Assembly (NCBI RefSeq): GCF_043195105.1 | Contig: NZ_JBAFWO010000004.1 | DNA: 64,000 nucleotides | Reading direction: 5' to 3' (one strand) | Origin: NCEH01 sp002257205 | GTDB lineage: Bacteria > Pseudomonadota > Alphaproteobacteria > Rhizobiales > Xanthobacteraceae | Shown here: positions 9,625-18,729 of the stretch, piece by piece | Layout: each line of letters begins with the position of its first letter | Numbering within the stretch: the stretch's first letter is position 1 | The notes under the pieces: generated by a model | Database searches by the model: none | Seen by the model: the letters and a program-made list of their open reading frames with translations, nothing else | What the model was told of the DNA's origin: nothing | Program-made: the position numbers and the translations under genes

Positions 9625-10110
9625 ATGGCAATCCAAGTCGGCGATACCCTGCCCGCGGCGACCTTCCGCGTTTCCACGGAAGACGGCCCGGTGCCCAAGA
9701 CCACCGATGACGTCTTCAAGGGCAAGCGCGTTGTTCTGTTCGCCGTTCCCGGCGCTTTCACGCCCACCTGCCACAAGAATCATCTTCCGGGCTATGTGTC
9801 GCGCGCCGATGAGATCAAGGCGAAGGGCGTCGATACCATTGCCGTCGTGTCCGTCAACGATCCGTTCGTCATGGGCGCGTGGGAGAAAGCCTCCGGCGCG
9901 GACGGAAAGATCGTGTTCCTGTCCGACGGCAACGGCGAGTTCTCGCAGGCGCTGGACCTGACCTTCGACGGCTCCATGGCCGGCCTCGGGGTGCGCTCCA
10001 AGCGCTATTCCATGCTGGTGGAAGACGGCGTCGTGAAGTCCCTGAACGTCGAGGACGTACCCTCCAAGGCGGACGTCTCCTCGGCGCAGGCAATGCTGGG
10101 CCAGATCTGA
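9625..10110 (+). CDS. Peroxiredoxin, Prx5 type
   Basis: A 161-residue thiol peroxidase of the atypical 2-Cys/1-Cys Prx5 group that reduces hydroperoxides. The active-site segment VPGAFTPTCHKNHLPGY places the peroxidatic cysteine at residue 49. The remainder (SVNDPFVMGAW, DGNGEFSQALDL, RSKRYSMLVEDG) follows the family closely. No resolving cysteine is evident, so recycling probably needs an external thiol. A strong intrinsic terminator follows at 10155-10183, and the gene is probably monocistronic. Confidence 0.95.
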   Translation: MAIQVGDTLPAATFRVSTEDGPVPKTTDDVFKGKRVVLFAVPGAFTPTCHKNHLPGYVSRADEIKAKGVDTIAVVSVNDPFVMGAWEKASGADGKIVFLSDGNGEFSQALDLTFDGSMAGLGVRSKRYSMLVEDGVVKSLNVEDVPSKADVSSAQAMLGQI

Positions 10111-10154
10111 GGGTTTTTGCCTCAGCTTTGCTGAAGCCAGTCCCGCTGAAGCCA

Positions 10155-10183
10155 GCCCTCCGGTGCATCCGGGGGGCTTTTTT
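10155..10183 (+). terminator. Intrinsic terminator after the peroxiredoxin
   Basis: A nine-pair stem (GCCCTCCGG with CCGGGGGGC, one G-T pair) closes a five-base loop and is followed directly by six T. It lies 45 bp after the peroxiredoxin stop and faces the same way. Confidence 0.85.
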
Positions 10184-10207
10184 CTGGCCGGCTTTATGCG
10201 CCGTCCG

Positions 10208-10414
10208 TCAGGCGATGATGTCGGGAAAAAGCTCGTCTTCCAGGTGGGAGATTCGGTCCTTCAGCTGGAGCTTGCGCTTCTTCAGCCGTTGAATTTGCAG
10301 GATATCCGAGCCGGTCACCGCGGTGAGCGCGTCGATGGCGGCATCCAGGTCCCGATGCTCCTGCCGCAGGCGCTCCAGCAGCAATCTCAGCTCCCGTTCC
10401 TCGTCACTGGTCAT
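10208..10414 (-). CDS. DUF465 (YdcH-like) small coiled-coil protein
   Basis: A 68-residue, strongly helical protein. The end, QRLKKRKLQLKDRISHLEDE, is the DUF465 hallmark (a basic run followed by LKDxI). The family's function is unknown. It is divergent from a second DUF465 gene at 10581, with 166 bp between them. ATG 10414 is chosen by family length; a longer frame upstream has no family similarity. Confidence 0.85.
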   Translation of the reverse strand: MTSDEERELRLLLERLRQEHRDLDAAIDALTAVTGSDILQIQRLKKRKLQLKDRISHLEDELFPDIIA

Positions 10415-10580
10415 GCCATATCCGTCGCGGTCCGAGCTGCCTTCTCTCGCATACCGCACCGCCTCCCCAAGCCGCAAGCCGCACGGCGCCGCAGGCTGGA
10501 ATGGGTGCAAAAATAGCCCTTGGACTCTTTGCCGCCTCCATGACAGACTGTCCTTCGTTGTAGACAGGGAGACGAAACGC

Positions 10581-10760
10581 ATGTCCGTCCAGTCGCACCT
10601 CGAAGAGCTGAAGCGTCGCCACGCAGCCCTTCAGATGGCCATACAACACGAACTCAACCACGCCTCCACGGACCCGCTCAAGGTGGTTGAACTCAAGCGC
10701 CGCAAGCTCCTGCTGAAGGATCAGATCGCCCGCCTGCGCGGCGAAGCGACGGTGCATTAA
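10581..10760 (+). CDS. DUF465 (YdcH-like) small protein, second copy
   Basis: A 59-residue paralogue of the gene at 10208, ending VVELKRRKLLLKDQIARLRG, which carries the same basic-then-LKDQI core. An upstream GGGAGACGAAACGC segment supplies a ribosome site for ATG 10581. Two DUF465 genes back to back suggest a local duplication, though the proteins have diverged in their N-terminal halves. Function unknown. Confidence 0.85.
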   Translation: MSVQSHLEELKRRHAALQMAIQHELNHASTDPLKVVELKRRKLLLKDQIARLRGEATVH

Positions 10761-10914
10761 GCGAAAATCAAGCGGAGGTCCCGGTTCCGGCGCAGAGTGG
10801 CCGGCCGGACGCACACTCCGCCGTGTTCCGGGCGTGTATGTTCCGGGCGTCCCTTGGCGTCTTTGCCGGCGCGGATGGGTTCCATCCGCCGACAAAACCC
10901 ACTAAGCCGACGCC

Positions 10915-12738
10915 ATGGCTCCACCGCTGATTTCGCTTCAAGACGTCCATCTGCGCTTCGGCGCCACCCCCTTGCTCGACGGCGCGGAAATCTCCGTGTC
11001 GCCGGGCGAAAGGCTGTGCCTCGTCGGGCGCAACGGGTCGGGAAAATCGACCCTGCTGAAGGTGGCCGCCGGCCTGATCGAGGCCGACGCCGCCGTTCGC
11101 TTCTTCCAGCCGGGCGCGACCGTGCGCTACCTGCCGCAGGAGCCGGATTTTTCCGGCTTCGCGACCACGCTCGCCTATGTGGAAGCCGGCCTCGGGCCGG
11201 GCGACGAGGATTATCGCGCCCAATATCTGCTCGATCAGCTCGGCCTCACCGGCAATGAGGATCCGGCCCACCTCTCCGGCGGCGAGGCGCGCCGGGCCGC
11301 TTTGGCGCGCGTGATCGCGCCCGAGCCGGACGTGCTGCTGCTGGACGAGCCCACCAACCATTTGGACTTGCCCGCCATCGAATGGCTGGAAGGCGAGCTG
11401 AAATCCCTGCGGTCCGCGCTCGTGGTCATCAGCCATGACCGGCGGTTCCTGCAGAATCTCTCGCGCGCCACCATCTGGCTGGACCGCGGCACCACCCGCC
11501 GGCTGGACCAGGGCTTTTCCGGTTTCGAGGCCTGGCGCGACCAGGTGCTGGAGCAGGAGGAGACCGACCGCCACAAGCTCGACCGCAAGATCGTGGCCGA
11601 GCAGGATTGGCTGCGCTATGGCGTCACCGCACGCCGCAAGCGCAATGTGCGCCGCCTCGGCCTGCTGCAATCCATGCGCACCGACCGGCGCGACGAGCGC
11701 CGCGCTCAAGGCAATGTGAAGATCACCGTGACCGAGGCGGAAACCTCCGGCAAGCTGGTGATCGAGGCCAAGGGCATTTCCAAATCCTATGACGGCGCGC
11801 CCATCGTCACGGATTTCTCCACCCGCATCGTGCGCGGCGACCGGATCGGCATCGTCGGCCCGAACGGCGCCGGCAAGACCACGCTGCTGAAGATGCTCAC
11901 CGGCGAGCTCAAGCCGGACAGCGGCACGGTGCGCCTCGGCGCGAACCTGGAAATCGCCTCGCTCGACCAGAAGCGCGCGGCGCTCGACCCCAACACCACC
12001 TTGCGCGACGCACTCACCGGCGGCGGCAGCGACCAGGTGCTGGTGGGCGGCGTGCCCAAGCATGTGATGGGCTATCTCAAGGACTTCCTGTTCACGCCCG
12101 ACCAGGCAAACTCACCCTTGTCGGTGCTGTCGGGCGGCGAGCGGGGGCGGCTCATGCTGGCGCGCGCGCTCGCCCTGCCGTCCAACATGCTGATCCTCGA
12201 CGAGCCCACCAACGATTTGGATCTCGAAACCCTCGACCTGCTGCAGGAAATGGTGGCGGATTATCCCGGCACCGTGATCCTGGTCAGCCATGATCGTGAC
12301 TTCCTGGACCGCACCGTCACCAGCGTGATCGCGGCGGAAGGGGCGGGCGTGTTCAGCGAATATGCTGGCGGCTATGCCGACATGGTGAACCAGCGCGGCC
12401 ACGGCGTTCAGGCGAAGGAAAAGCGCGGCGAGAGCGCCGCGCCCGCGAAGGCTTCGGGAAAAGCCGCGCCCAAGGCCGTCGCGGCCGACGAGGGCAAGAA
12501 GCGCCGCCTGACCTTCCACGAGAAGCATGCGCTCCAGACCTTGCCCAAGACCTTGGAGAAGCTGCGCAACGAGGCGGACAAGCTGGGCGGTGTCCTGTCC
12601 GATCCGGTGCTGTACGAGCGCGATCCCGGCTCGTTCGAACGCACCTCGGCCGCGCTCGCCAAGGTGCAGAAGGAATTGGACGCGGCGGAGGAAGAATGGC
12701 TGCGTCTGGAAATCCTGCGCGAGGAAATCGGAGGCTGA
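10915..12738 (+). CDS. ABC-F ATPase, Uup-like
   Basis: A soluble 607-residue protein with two ATPase cassettes and no membrane helices. The first cassette has GRNGSGKST, LSGGEARRAALAR and LLLDEPTNHLDLP; the second has GPNGAGKTT, LSGGERGRLMLARAL and LILDEPTNDLDLE. The region after residue 480 is alanine- and lysine-rich, followed by a coiled coil, as in Uup, whose C-terminal arm binds DNA. ABC-F proteins act on ribosomes, and Uup also affects transposon excision and replication. Nothing gene-like was seen in the 150 bp before it. Confidence 0.9.
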   Translation: MAPPLISLQDVHLRFGATPLLDGAEISVSPGERLCLVGRNGSGKSTLLKVAAGLIEADAAVRFFQPGATVRYLPQEPDFSGFATTLAYVEAGLGPGDEDYRAQYLLDQLGLTGNEDPAHLSGGEARRAALARVIAPEPDVLLLDEPTNHLDLPAIEWLEGELKSLRSALVVISHDRRFLQNLSRATIWLDRGTTRRLDQGFSGFEAWRDQVLEQEETDRHKLDRKIVAEQDWLRYGVTARRKRNVRRLGLLQSMRTDRRDERRAQGNVKITVTEAETSGKLVIEAKGISKSYDGAPIVTDFSTRIVRGDRIGIVGPNGAGKTTLLKMLTGELKPDSGTVRLGANLEIASLDQKRAALDPNTTLRDALTGGGSDQVLVGGVPKHVMGYLKDFLFTPDQANSPLSVLSGGERGRLMLARALALPSNMLILDEPTNDLDLETLDLLQEMVADYPGTVILVSHDRDFLDRTVTSVIAAEGAGVFSEYAGGYADMVNQRGHGVQAKEKRGESAAPAKASGKAAPKAVAADEGKKRRLTFHEKHALQTLPKTLEKLRNEADKLGGVLSDPVLYERDPGSFERTSAALAKVQKELDAAEEEWLRLEILREEIGG

Positions 12739-12763
12739 GCCTCCGCCCCGCGCAGGGGACGCC

Positions 12764-13171
12764 TCAGGCCGCCTTCAGGGTTTTTTCCACATAGCGGCTT
12801 TCCTGGGTGCGCCCGCCATAGCCATAGGCATCCGCCTTCACCTCGCGCACCAGGATATAGCTTTCCAGGTGCAGGGGGCCGAGCAGATCGCCCATGGCGG
12901 CGAACACGGCGGCGATATAGGCCGCCTTCTCATCCTTGGTATTGGTGCCGTCCACCACCGCGATATCGAGCCAGAAGCTGGCAAGGCCGGCGTCCGCGAG
13001 GCTCCGCCCGCCGACGAACCACAATCCGGCATCGAGGAAATCCACCGCCACCGAGGTGAGGGCGGGATCCTTGCGCAGGATTTTCGCGGTGAGGGCGGAG
13101 AGGGTGGACGCGGCCTTTGCAGCCTTTGCGGCATCGCTGGGGCCGGAGAGCTTCAGTTGAAGAATGGGCAT
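12764..13171 (-). CDS. Tautomerase family protein
   Basis: A 135-residue protein starting MPILQLKLSG, so Pro2 would be the N-terminal proline after Met removal, the catalytic base of 4-oxalocrotonate tautomerase-like enzymes. Length and the later segment WFVGGRSLADAGLASFWLDI agree with the longer tautomerase subgroup. The substrate is unknown. It is divergent from the LysR gene at 13270, which is likely its regulator. Confidence 0.8.
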   Translation of the reverse strand: MPILQLKLSGPSDAAKAAKAASTLSALTAKILRKDPALTSVAVDFLDAGLWFVGGRSLADAGLASFWLDIAVVDGTNTKDEKAAYIAAVFAAMGDLLGPLHLESYILVREVKADAYGYGGRTQESRYVEKTLKAA

Positions 13172-13269
13172 GGGGTCGGGTCTCCGTGAGGGATGAGAAG
13201 ACCCTAGCGCCGCATATTATTTGAGAAAAATTGATTTATCATCCATGATGATTTCGATATTCTCATAAT

Positions 13270-14145
13270 ATGACGCGCACTCTCGATCTCGACCTGGTCC
13301 GGACCTTCGTTGCGGTCGCCACCCTCGGCTCGGTCTCGGCCGCCAGCGTGCGGGTCGGGCGTTCGCAATCCGCCGTGAGCCTGCAGATGGACCGGCTCTC
13401 CGACATGCTGGGCTTCGCCGTATTGGAGCGGCGCGGTCGCGGTGTCGCGCTTACGCCGCGCGGTGCCGCGTTCCTCGACGATGCGCGCGCGCTGCTGGAT
13501 CTCAACGACCGCGTGCTCGGCCATCATGCGGCCGGCGCGGCCTGCGAGCCGGTGCGTCTCGGCTTTGTCCAGGATGTGGGGGAGGGGGCGTTGCAGCGCA
13601 TTCTGGCGCGCGTCTCCGCTTTGGTGCCCGGCGCGCCGCTGACCGTGCAGGTGGCCTCCACCGGGCGCCTCATGGCGGGGCTGAAGGCGGGCAGCCTTGA
13701 TCTTGCCGCGGGGTTTCGCGGCGAAAGCGATCTTCCGGTTCTGGATCTGTCGCGCGAGCCCATGGAATGGCTCGGCGCGCGCGACCTGCGCCTTCCCGCC
13801 GACGCGCCGGTGCCGCTCCTGGTGTTCGAGGCCCCGTGTGTGTTCCGGGATGCCGCGATTTCCGCCCTCAACGCGGCGGGGCAGGCATTCCGCATCGCCT
13901 TTACGAGCCCCAGCCTGCCGGGCCTGCTCGCGGCGGTCGGCGCGGGGGTCGGGGTGACGGTGCGCACGGCCCGCGCGCGGCGGGCCGATATGGTGACGGT
14001 GACCGGGCTCGGCACGGCGGTGCTGCCGTGCGTGGATTTCGCGCTCTATGGCCGGGCCGAGAGCCTGTCTCCCGCATTGGTGCTGGCGCGGGAGGTGATG
14101 CGCGAGGAATTGCAGCGCGAGCGGACGCTGTTCGCGGCCGCCTGA
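13270..14145 (+). CDS. LysR family transcriptional regulator
   Basis: A 291-residue regulator with an N-terminal winged helix (LDLVRTFVAVATLGSVSAAS, residues 6-25, then the recognition helix VGRSQSAVSLQMDRLSDMLG) and a substrate-binding domain from about residue 90. The AT-rich 98-bp gap to the divergent tautomerase gene suggests shared control, as is usual for LysR pairs. The effector is unknown. Confidence 0.9.
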   Translation: MTRTLDLDLVRTFVAVATLGSVSAASVRVGRSQSAVSLQMDRLSDMLGFAVLERRGRGVALTPRGAAFLDDARALLDLNDRVLGHHAAGAACEPVRLGFVQDVGEGALQRILARVSALVPGAPLTVQVASTGRLMAGLKAGSLDLAAGFRGESDLPVLDLSREPMEWLGARDLRLPADAPVPLLVFEAPCVFRDAAISALNAAGQAFRIAFTSPSLPGLLAAVGAGVGVTVRTARARRADMVTVTGLGTAVLPCVDFALYGRAESLSPALVLAREVMREELQRERTLFAAA

Positions 14146-14169
14146 GCCGCGCTGCGTCTCTTCAGGCGG

Positions 14170-15144
14170 TCAGTGCTGATGCTCCATGCTGCCCATGCCG
14201 CCGCCGGTGGGTGCACCGGCGCCGATGCCGCGCACGGCGAACACCACGTCCACCGTGCCGGCCTTCTCAAAGGTCAGCGTGCCCTTCACGCTCTCGCCTT
14301 CCTTCAGCGGCTGCTTGAGATCCATCAGCATGATGTGGAAGCCGCCGGGTGCGAGCATCACGCTGGCGCCGGGGGCGATGTCCAGGCCGCCGGACACCGG
14401 CCGCATGGTCATGACGCCATTGTTCATCGCCATCTCATGCACCTCGAACCGGCCCGCCTGCTCGAACGTTCCGCCGATCAGCTTGTCGGGCAGGGTGCCG
14501 GTATTGGTGATTTTCACATAGCCGCCGGCCACCTTGGCGCCGCCGGGCGTCGCGCGGGCCCAGGGCTGCTCGATGGTCAGGGTCCCGGCCTTGAAGGTGG
14601 CGGGGGTGGCGGCCGGCATGGCGGCGGCAAGCTTCAGTGCCGGCGCGGGGTATTCGGGGCGCGGGCCGCCCTGCTGGGGAATCTGCGCCCAATCCGTCGA
14701 GGCGCCCTCGCAGCTTTGCAAGACCGGGAAATAGAGCGTGGTCGCCTGCGCCTGGGGGGCGAGATAGGCGATGAAGACGAACTCGTCATAATAGGCATTG
14801 GGCAGGTTGCCGCCGGACCAGGTGATGGTCTTCACCCCCTCCTTCACCGCCTTGCCATGCATCACATCATAGGTCTTCTCGTAAGGCCCCTTCTCCAGGG
14901 CGAGGGTCCAGCCGGCCTTGGGCTGCGGCTTCACCGACAGCACGCCCTCGGGAATGGTGACCTTGATGGCGGTGGTGGCGGCCTCGCCGCAGCCGTGCGG
15001 CACCTTCAGCACGCCCTTGTACGAGGTGCCGGAGGTGGCCTGGCCCTCGGCCAAAGTCACATGGGCGAAGGTCGGGCTGGCGAAGGTCACGAGAAGAGCG
15101 GCGGCAAGGCCGAGCGGCGCGGTGCGCGCGAACGAAATGGACAT
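14170..15144 (-). CDS. YcnI (DUF1775) and PCu(A)C copper chaperone fusion
   Basis: A 324-residue secreted protein joining two copper-binding domains. After a signal peptide ending TFA, the mature N-terminus starts with His (HVTLAEGQATSG), the copper-binding end of YcnI/DUF1775 proteins. The second half, from about residue 185, is PCu(A)C: VHEMAMNNGVMTM followed by HIMLM supplies the H-M-M-H-M copper(I) site. PCu(A)C delivers copper to cytochrome oxidase in the periplasm. A His-rich tail (MEHQH) ends the protein. The DUF2946 gene lies upstream with 39 bp between, probably as an operon. Confidence 0.93.
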   Translation of the reverse strand: MSISFARTAPLGLAAALLVTFASPTFAHVTLAEGQATSGTSYKGVLKVPHGCGEAATTAIKVTIPEGVLSVKPQPKAGWTLALEKGPYEKTYDVMHGKAVKEGVKTITWSGGNLPNAYYDEFVFIAYLAPQAQATTLYFPVLQSCEGASTDWAQIPQQGGPRPEYPAPALKLAAAMPAATPATFKAGTLTIEQPWARATPGGAKVAGGYVKITNTGTLPDKLIGGTFEQAGRFEVHEMAMNNGVMTMRPVSGGLDIAPGASVMLAPGGFHIMLMDLKQPLKEGESVKGTLTFEKAGTVDVVFAVRGIGAGAPTGGGMGSMEHQH

Positions 15145-15183
15145 GGAACGTCTCCGAACGGGTTTGAGATTCTGCGGGCAGGC

Positions 15184-15588
15184 TCAAACGGCGCGGGGAG
15201 GTCCTCGGGCGTGGAACGGGCGGGAGGCATGGCGCGCGGGGCTGGCGGCCGGCCGCTCGGCAAACACGATGGCGGTGATGCGCGGGGCCGGCTCCAGGCG
15301 CGCGACCGCCCCGTCCGGCGCCAGCGGCGACAGGGGCGTGGCAAGGCAGCCGAGCACGCAGCACAGATCCATGTGCGGCGCCCCGGGCGGCGGGGAATCG
15401 GTGTCGGTCGCGGCGCGCCCGGCGCAGGTGGCGGCCCAAGGATCGCCCCAAGGATCGGCCAGGTTGGCGGTGGCATGCTGCGCCATCGCCGCCGCCGACA
15501 GCACCATCTGGAGCAGCAGCGCATAGGCAAGCGCGAGGCGGAGCAGCCACCCCGTCTTTGTCGATCTTGCGCTGCCGGACCCGCTCAT
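15184..15588 (-). CDS. DUF2946 family protein
   Basis: A 134-residue protein with one membrane helix or uncleaved signal (about residues 13-35) and a cysteine/methionine cluster HMDLCCVLGC (about 93-102), the DUF2946 pattern. The family is often found with copper-handling genes. It is transcribed just ahead of the YcnI-PCu(A)C fusion, suggesting a role in copper sensing or delivery, which is inference. ATG 15588 is chosen because it places the hydrophobic segment near the N-terminus. Confidence 0.75.
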   Translation of the reverse strand: MSGSGSARSTKTGWLLRLALAYALLLQMVLSAAAMAQHATANLADPWGDPWAATCAGRAATDTDSPPPGAPHMDLCCVLGCLATPLSPLAPDGAVARLEPAPRITAIVFAERPAASPARHASRPFHARGPPRAV

Positions 15589-15712
15589 GCGCCTGCCATA
15601 GGCCGCGCCGCGCGCGCCCGCAAGCACGCCCGCAAGTGCGCGCTTGGGTGGAAGGCTGGCCGCGCGGGAAAAAGGGTGGCAGTTTGCGGCCTCGGGGTGG
15701 AGGGACGCGCGC

Positions 15713-16201
15713 ATGGTATTCTGGGTTCCCCTGATGTCATGGGGCCTTGCCCTCGTGCTCGCCGCCTTCGCGGTCGCGCGGGCTCCGCGTCCCTTGCCGC
15801 CCGGTTTCGTCGCGGATCGGCTGTTGCGCTATCTCTTCCTGGTGCCGCTCGGGCTGATGGGGCTGTGGGCCTTCATGGGCCATGTGTTCTTCGCGGCGGA
15901 GTCGGCGCGCGCCATCGGCTGGGCCACGAGCCCGTTCCAGTTCGAGGTCGGCATGGCCAATCTCGGCATGGGCGTCGCCGGCGTGATCGCGGCCTTTTAT
16001 GGAAACTGGGGCTTTCGCCTCGGCGTCGCGGTGGTGGCCGCAGGCTTCCTCGGCGGGGCGGCGGTGGGGCATGTGGTACAGATTGCCGAGACCGGGAACC
16101 TTGCGGCGGGAAATGCCGGCCCCATTCTCTATACGGACATTCTCACGCCCCTCACCCTCCTGGTGCTGCTGGCGCTCACCCGCCGCACCGCGCGCGGCTG
16201 A
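15713..16201 (+). CDS. Small multi-pass membrane protein (DUF6790-like)
   Basis: A 162-residue protein with four predicted membrane helices (about residues 3-20, 39-62, 78-100 and 130-155). The segment WATSPFQFEVGMANLGMGVAG is the recognisable family core in uncharacterised alphaproteobacterial membrane proteins; I believe this is DUF6790. GGAGGG lies 8 nt ahead of ATG 15713. The ABC1 kinase gene follows by 30 bp and may share its transcript. Function unknown. Confidence 0.7.
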   Translation: MVFWVPLMSWGLALVLAAFAVARAPRPLPPGFVADRLLRYLFLVPLGLMGLWAFMGHVFFAAESARAIGWATSPFQFEVGMANLGMGVAGVIAAFYGNWGFRLGVAVVAAGFLGGAAVGHVVQIAETGNLAAGNAGPILYTDILTPLTLLVLLALTRRTARG

Positions 16202-16231
16202 GCCCGGCCTCCGGGCACAGCGAGCCGCCCC

Positions 16232-17590
16232 ATGACCGAAGATGCCGAGCGCAACCGCTTTTCCGCCCGCGCCGCCCGCTACGCACGGGTCGGCGCCAAT
16301 GTGGGGGGCGTCGCGGCGCGCATGGCGGGCACGCGGCTGTTCGGGCTCGACAAGGGGGGCGAGGGCAATGCGGCGGCGCTCGCGGCGGCGCTGGGCGGGC
16401 TGAAGGGGCCGCTGATGAAGGTGGCGCAGCTCATGTCCACCATTCCCGACGTGCTGCCGCCCGAATATGCCGCCGAGCTTCAGAAACTGCAGAACGACGC
16501 CCCGCCCATGGGCTGGGCCTTCGTGCGCCGCCGCATGATGGCGGAGCTGGGGCGCGACTGGGAGGCGCGCTTTGCCTCTTTCGAGCACAAGCCGGCCGCC
16601 GCCGCCTCCCTCGGGCAGGTGCATCGCGCGGTGGCGCTCGACGGCGAGGAATTGGCCTGCAAGCTGCAATATCCCGACATGCAGGCGGCGGTGGAAGCCG
16701 ACTTGAGCCAGCTCGATCTTCTGTTCTCGCTCCATCGCCGCATGGACCCCGCCATCGACACCCGCGAGATTGCCGGGGAGATCGGCGCGCGGGTGCGCGA
16801 GGAGCTGGATTATCGCCGGGAGGCCAAGCACGCCGCGCTTTATGCCCTGATGCTGGAGGGGCAGGACCATGTGCGCGTGCCGAGCGTGCGCAACGATCTC
16901 TCCACCGGGCGTCTTCTGACCCTGCATTGGCTGGAGGGGCAAAAGATCCTCGGCTTCACCGAGCATGCGCTGGAAGAGCGCAATCAATTGGCGCGCGCCA
17001 TGTTCACCGCCTGGTGGCTGCCGTTCAGCCGGTTCGGGGTGATCCACGGCGACCCGCATCTCGGCAATTATACGGTCTTTACCGATGAGGCCGGCACGCC
17101 GGGCGGCATCAATCTGCTGGATTATGGCTGCGTCCGCATCTTTCCCCCGGCCTTCGTGGCGGGGGTGATGGATCTCTATCGCGGCCTGCTGGCGAACGAT
17201 GAGGCGCGGGTGGTGCACGCTTATGAGACCTGGGGCTTCAAGGGCCTCAAGCGGGAATTGATCGACGTGCTGAACATCTGGGCACGCTTCATTTATGGGC
17301 CGCTCATGGACGACCGGGTCCGCACCATCGCCGATGGCGTGGCGCCGGGCGAATATGGGCGGCGCGAGGCGTTCCGCGTGCACACGGCGCTGAAGCAGCT
17401 CGGGCCGGTGACGGTGCCGCGCGAATTCGTGTTCATGGATCGCGCGGCCATCGGCCTCGGCGCGGTGTTCCTGCACCTGAAGGCCGAGCTGAACTTCCAT
17501 CGCCTGTTCGAAGAGGCGATGGCCGATTTCAGCCTGGACGGCGTCGCGTCGCGCCAAGCTGCGGCGCTGGCGCAAGTCGGGCTGGATTAG
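16232..17590 (+). CDS. ABC1/AarF/UbiB family atypical kinase
   Basis: A 452-residue protein of the ABC1 kinase-like family, whose members support ubiquinone synthesis and other lipid pathways. KxGQ-like helix: LKGPLMKVAQLMSTIPDVLP (about residues 55-74). AAASLGQVHRA (about 123-133) is the family's alanine-rich nucleotide loop, and FGVIHGDPHLGNY (about 268-280) holds the catalytic-loop His-Gly-Asp and metal-binding Asn. It appears full length and intact. The chromosomal setting gives no ubiquinone neighbours, so the exact role is open. Confidence 0.88.
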   Translation: MTEDAERNRFSARAARYARVGANVGGVAARMAGTRLFGLDKGGEGNAAALAAALGGLKGPLMKVAQLMSTIPDVLPPEYAAELQKLQNDAPPMGWAFVRRRMMAELGRDWEARFASFEHKPAAAASLGQVHRAVALDGEELACKLQYPDMQAAVEADLSQLDLLFSLHRRMDPAIDTREIAGEIGARVREELDYRREAKHAALYALMLEGQDHVRVPSVRNDLSTGRLLTLHWLEGQKILGFTEHALEERNQLARAMFTAWWLPFSRFGVIHGDPHLGNYTVFTDEAGTPGGINLLDYGCVRIFPPAFVAGVMDLYRGLLANDEARVVHAYETWGFKGLKRELIDVLNIWARFIYGPLMDDRVRTIADGVAPGEYGRREAFRVHTALKQLGPVTVPREFVFMDRAAIGLGAVFLHLKAELNFHRLFEEAMADFSLDGVASRQAAALAQVGLD

Positions 17591-17611
17591 GAGGACCGGC
17601 TTAAACGGGTT

Positions 17612-18586
17612 TCAATTGGCCGGCGGCGCGGTGCGCGAGAGGACCGAGGCGGTTCCGGCGGAAACGCCATCGCCCGGCGTCGCCGTTCCCGCGCCCGTCG
17701 GGCCCTGGGGCGGCACCGCGGGCAAGGCGGGAATCGGCGTGTTCGCGGCGGTCTGCGGCTTGCTCGCGGCCGGCGCTTGAGCCGGAGCCGGCTGGCCGAC
17801 CACCGGAGCCGACATGCTGGGCGTCGGCGAGGCGAGGCCGGGCGTTCCAGCCTTCGGCGCATTGGCGCCATCGGACGGCGCCACGGCCAGGGCGCCGGGA
17901 TTTTCTGCCGTATCGGGGGCATCGTCATCGGCCGCGCCGTTGTTTGCCACGCCGTTGTCTGCCGCGCCGTCGTCGGCCGGCGGCACGGCGGGCGCCGTGA
18001 TATCCGGCCCCGAGGTGCTGGCGATTTCGCTATCGGCGGGCCGCGGCTTGGGCAGCGGGGCGCGGGCCACCGGCTGCGCGCGCTGCGGCGGCGCGCCATA
18101 GGCGCCTTGTGGCGGGGCTCCGCCATAAGCGCCCTGCGGCGGCGCATCATAAGCCCCCGGGGGAGGTGCGACGCCATAGGCGGGTCCCGGGCCATAGGGA
18201 CCGCCGGGCGGTCCGAACATGGAGGGATCGGCCGGCTGCACCAATCCGGAATAGGCATCCACCGCGAGGATCAGCGGTCCGCGATCATCCACCGCGTCGA
18301 TCATATAAGTGCGCCCGCGCAGCACCGGCCGCCCGACCCGGCCATAGCCGAGATTGAGCACGATGGAGCGGATTTCCTGCGGCGGCAGCATCACCGTTCC
18401 GGTCACATAGCCCGGCGGCGCGCGATAGACCCGCGGCATCTCGGCCGGGGCGCCATACACCGTTGGCGGATAGGGATAATATTGCGCCCGCGCCGGTTCG
18501 CCCGCGAGCGTCGCCGCGCCGCCGACAAGGGCCAGTAGGCCGAATGTGGAGCGCCGCTTGGCGCTGGAAGGGAAGCAAAAGGGCAT
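17612..18586 (-). CDS. Secreted proline-rich protein of unknown function
   Basis: A protein of about 324 residues that I do not assign to a named family. It starts with a signal peptide (ending GEPARA), has a conserved-looking globular part (VTGTVMLPPQEIRSIVLNLG, then a segment around MIDAVDDRGPLILAVDA), and then a long low-complexity tail rich in Pro, Ala and Gly, including repeated PPQGAYG units around residues 135-160. Such tails often span the cell wall or extend proteins away from the membrane. Start ATG 18586 is preferred, but ATG 18610 is possible. Its upstream neighbour is the broken radC. Confidence 0.6.
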   Translation of the reverse strand: MPFCFPSSAKRRSTFGLLALVGGAATLAGEPARAQYYPYPPTVYGAPAEMPRVYRAPPGYVTGTVMLPPQEIRSIVLNLGYGRVGRPVLRGRTYMIDAVDDRGPLILAVDAYSGLVQPADPSMFGPPGGPYGPGPAYGVAPPPGAYDAPPQGAYGGAPPQGAYGAPPQRAQPVARAPLPKPRPADSEIASTSGPDITAPAVPPADDGAADNGVANNGAADDDAPDTAENPGALAVAPSDGANAPKAGTPGLASPTPSMSAPVVGQPAPAQAPAASKPQTAANTPIPALPAVPPQGPTGAGTATPGDGVSAGTASVLSRTAPPAN

Positions 18587-18729
18587 GGGTCTTCTGCCGA
18601 AAGTCTGCATATGCGCACCAAGCCCGCTCAATGAGGCACCGTTAGGACCATATGCGGGCGCAAGCGTGCGCGAGGCTTGCCGAATGTTTCCGGCCCTGCA
18701 CGGCCTCCAGAGCACGCGCCCCGCAGGCC

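Noticed and set aside
14173..17088. 971-residue open frame on the plus strand
   Set aside because: It crosses several real genes on both strands (copper fusion, DUF2946, DUF6790, ABC1 kinase) and has no family features.
17950..18200. CRISPR-like or tandem DNA repeats around the proline-rich gene
   Set aside because: The repetition comes from PPQGAYG-type protein repeats with variable codons, without spacers.
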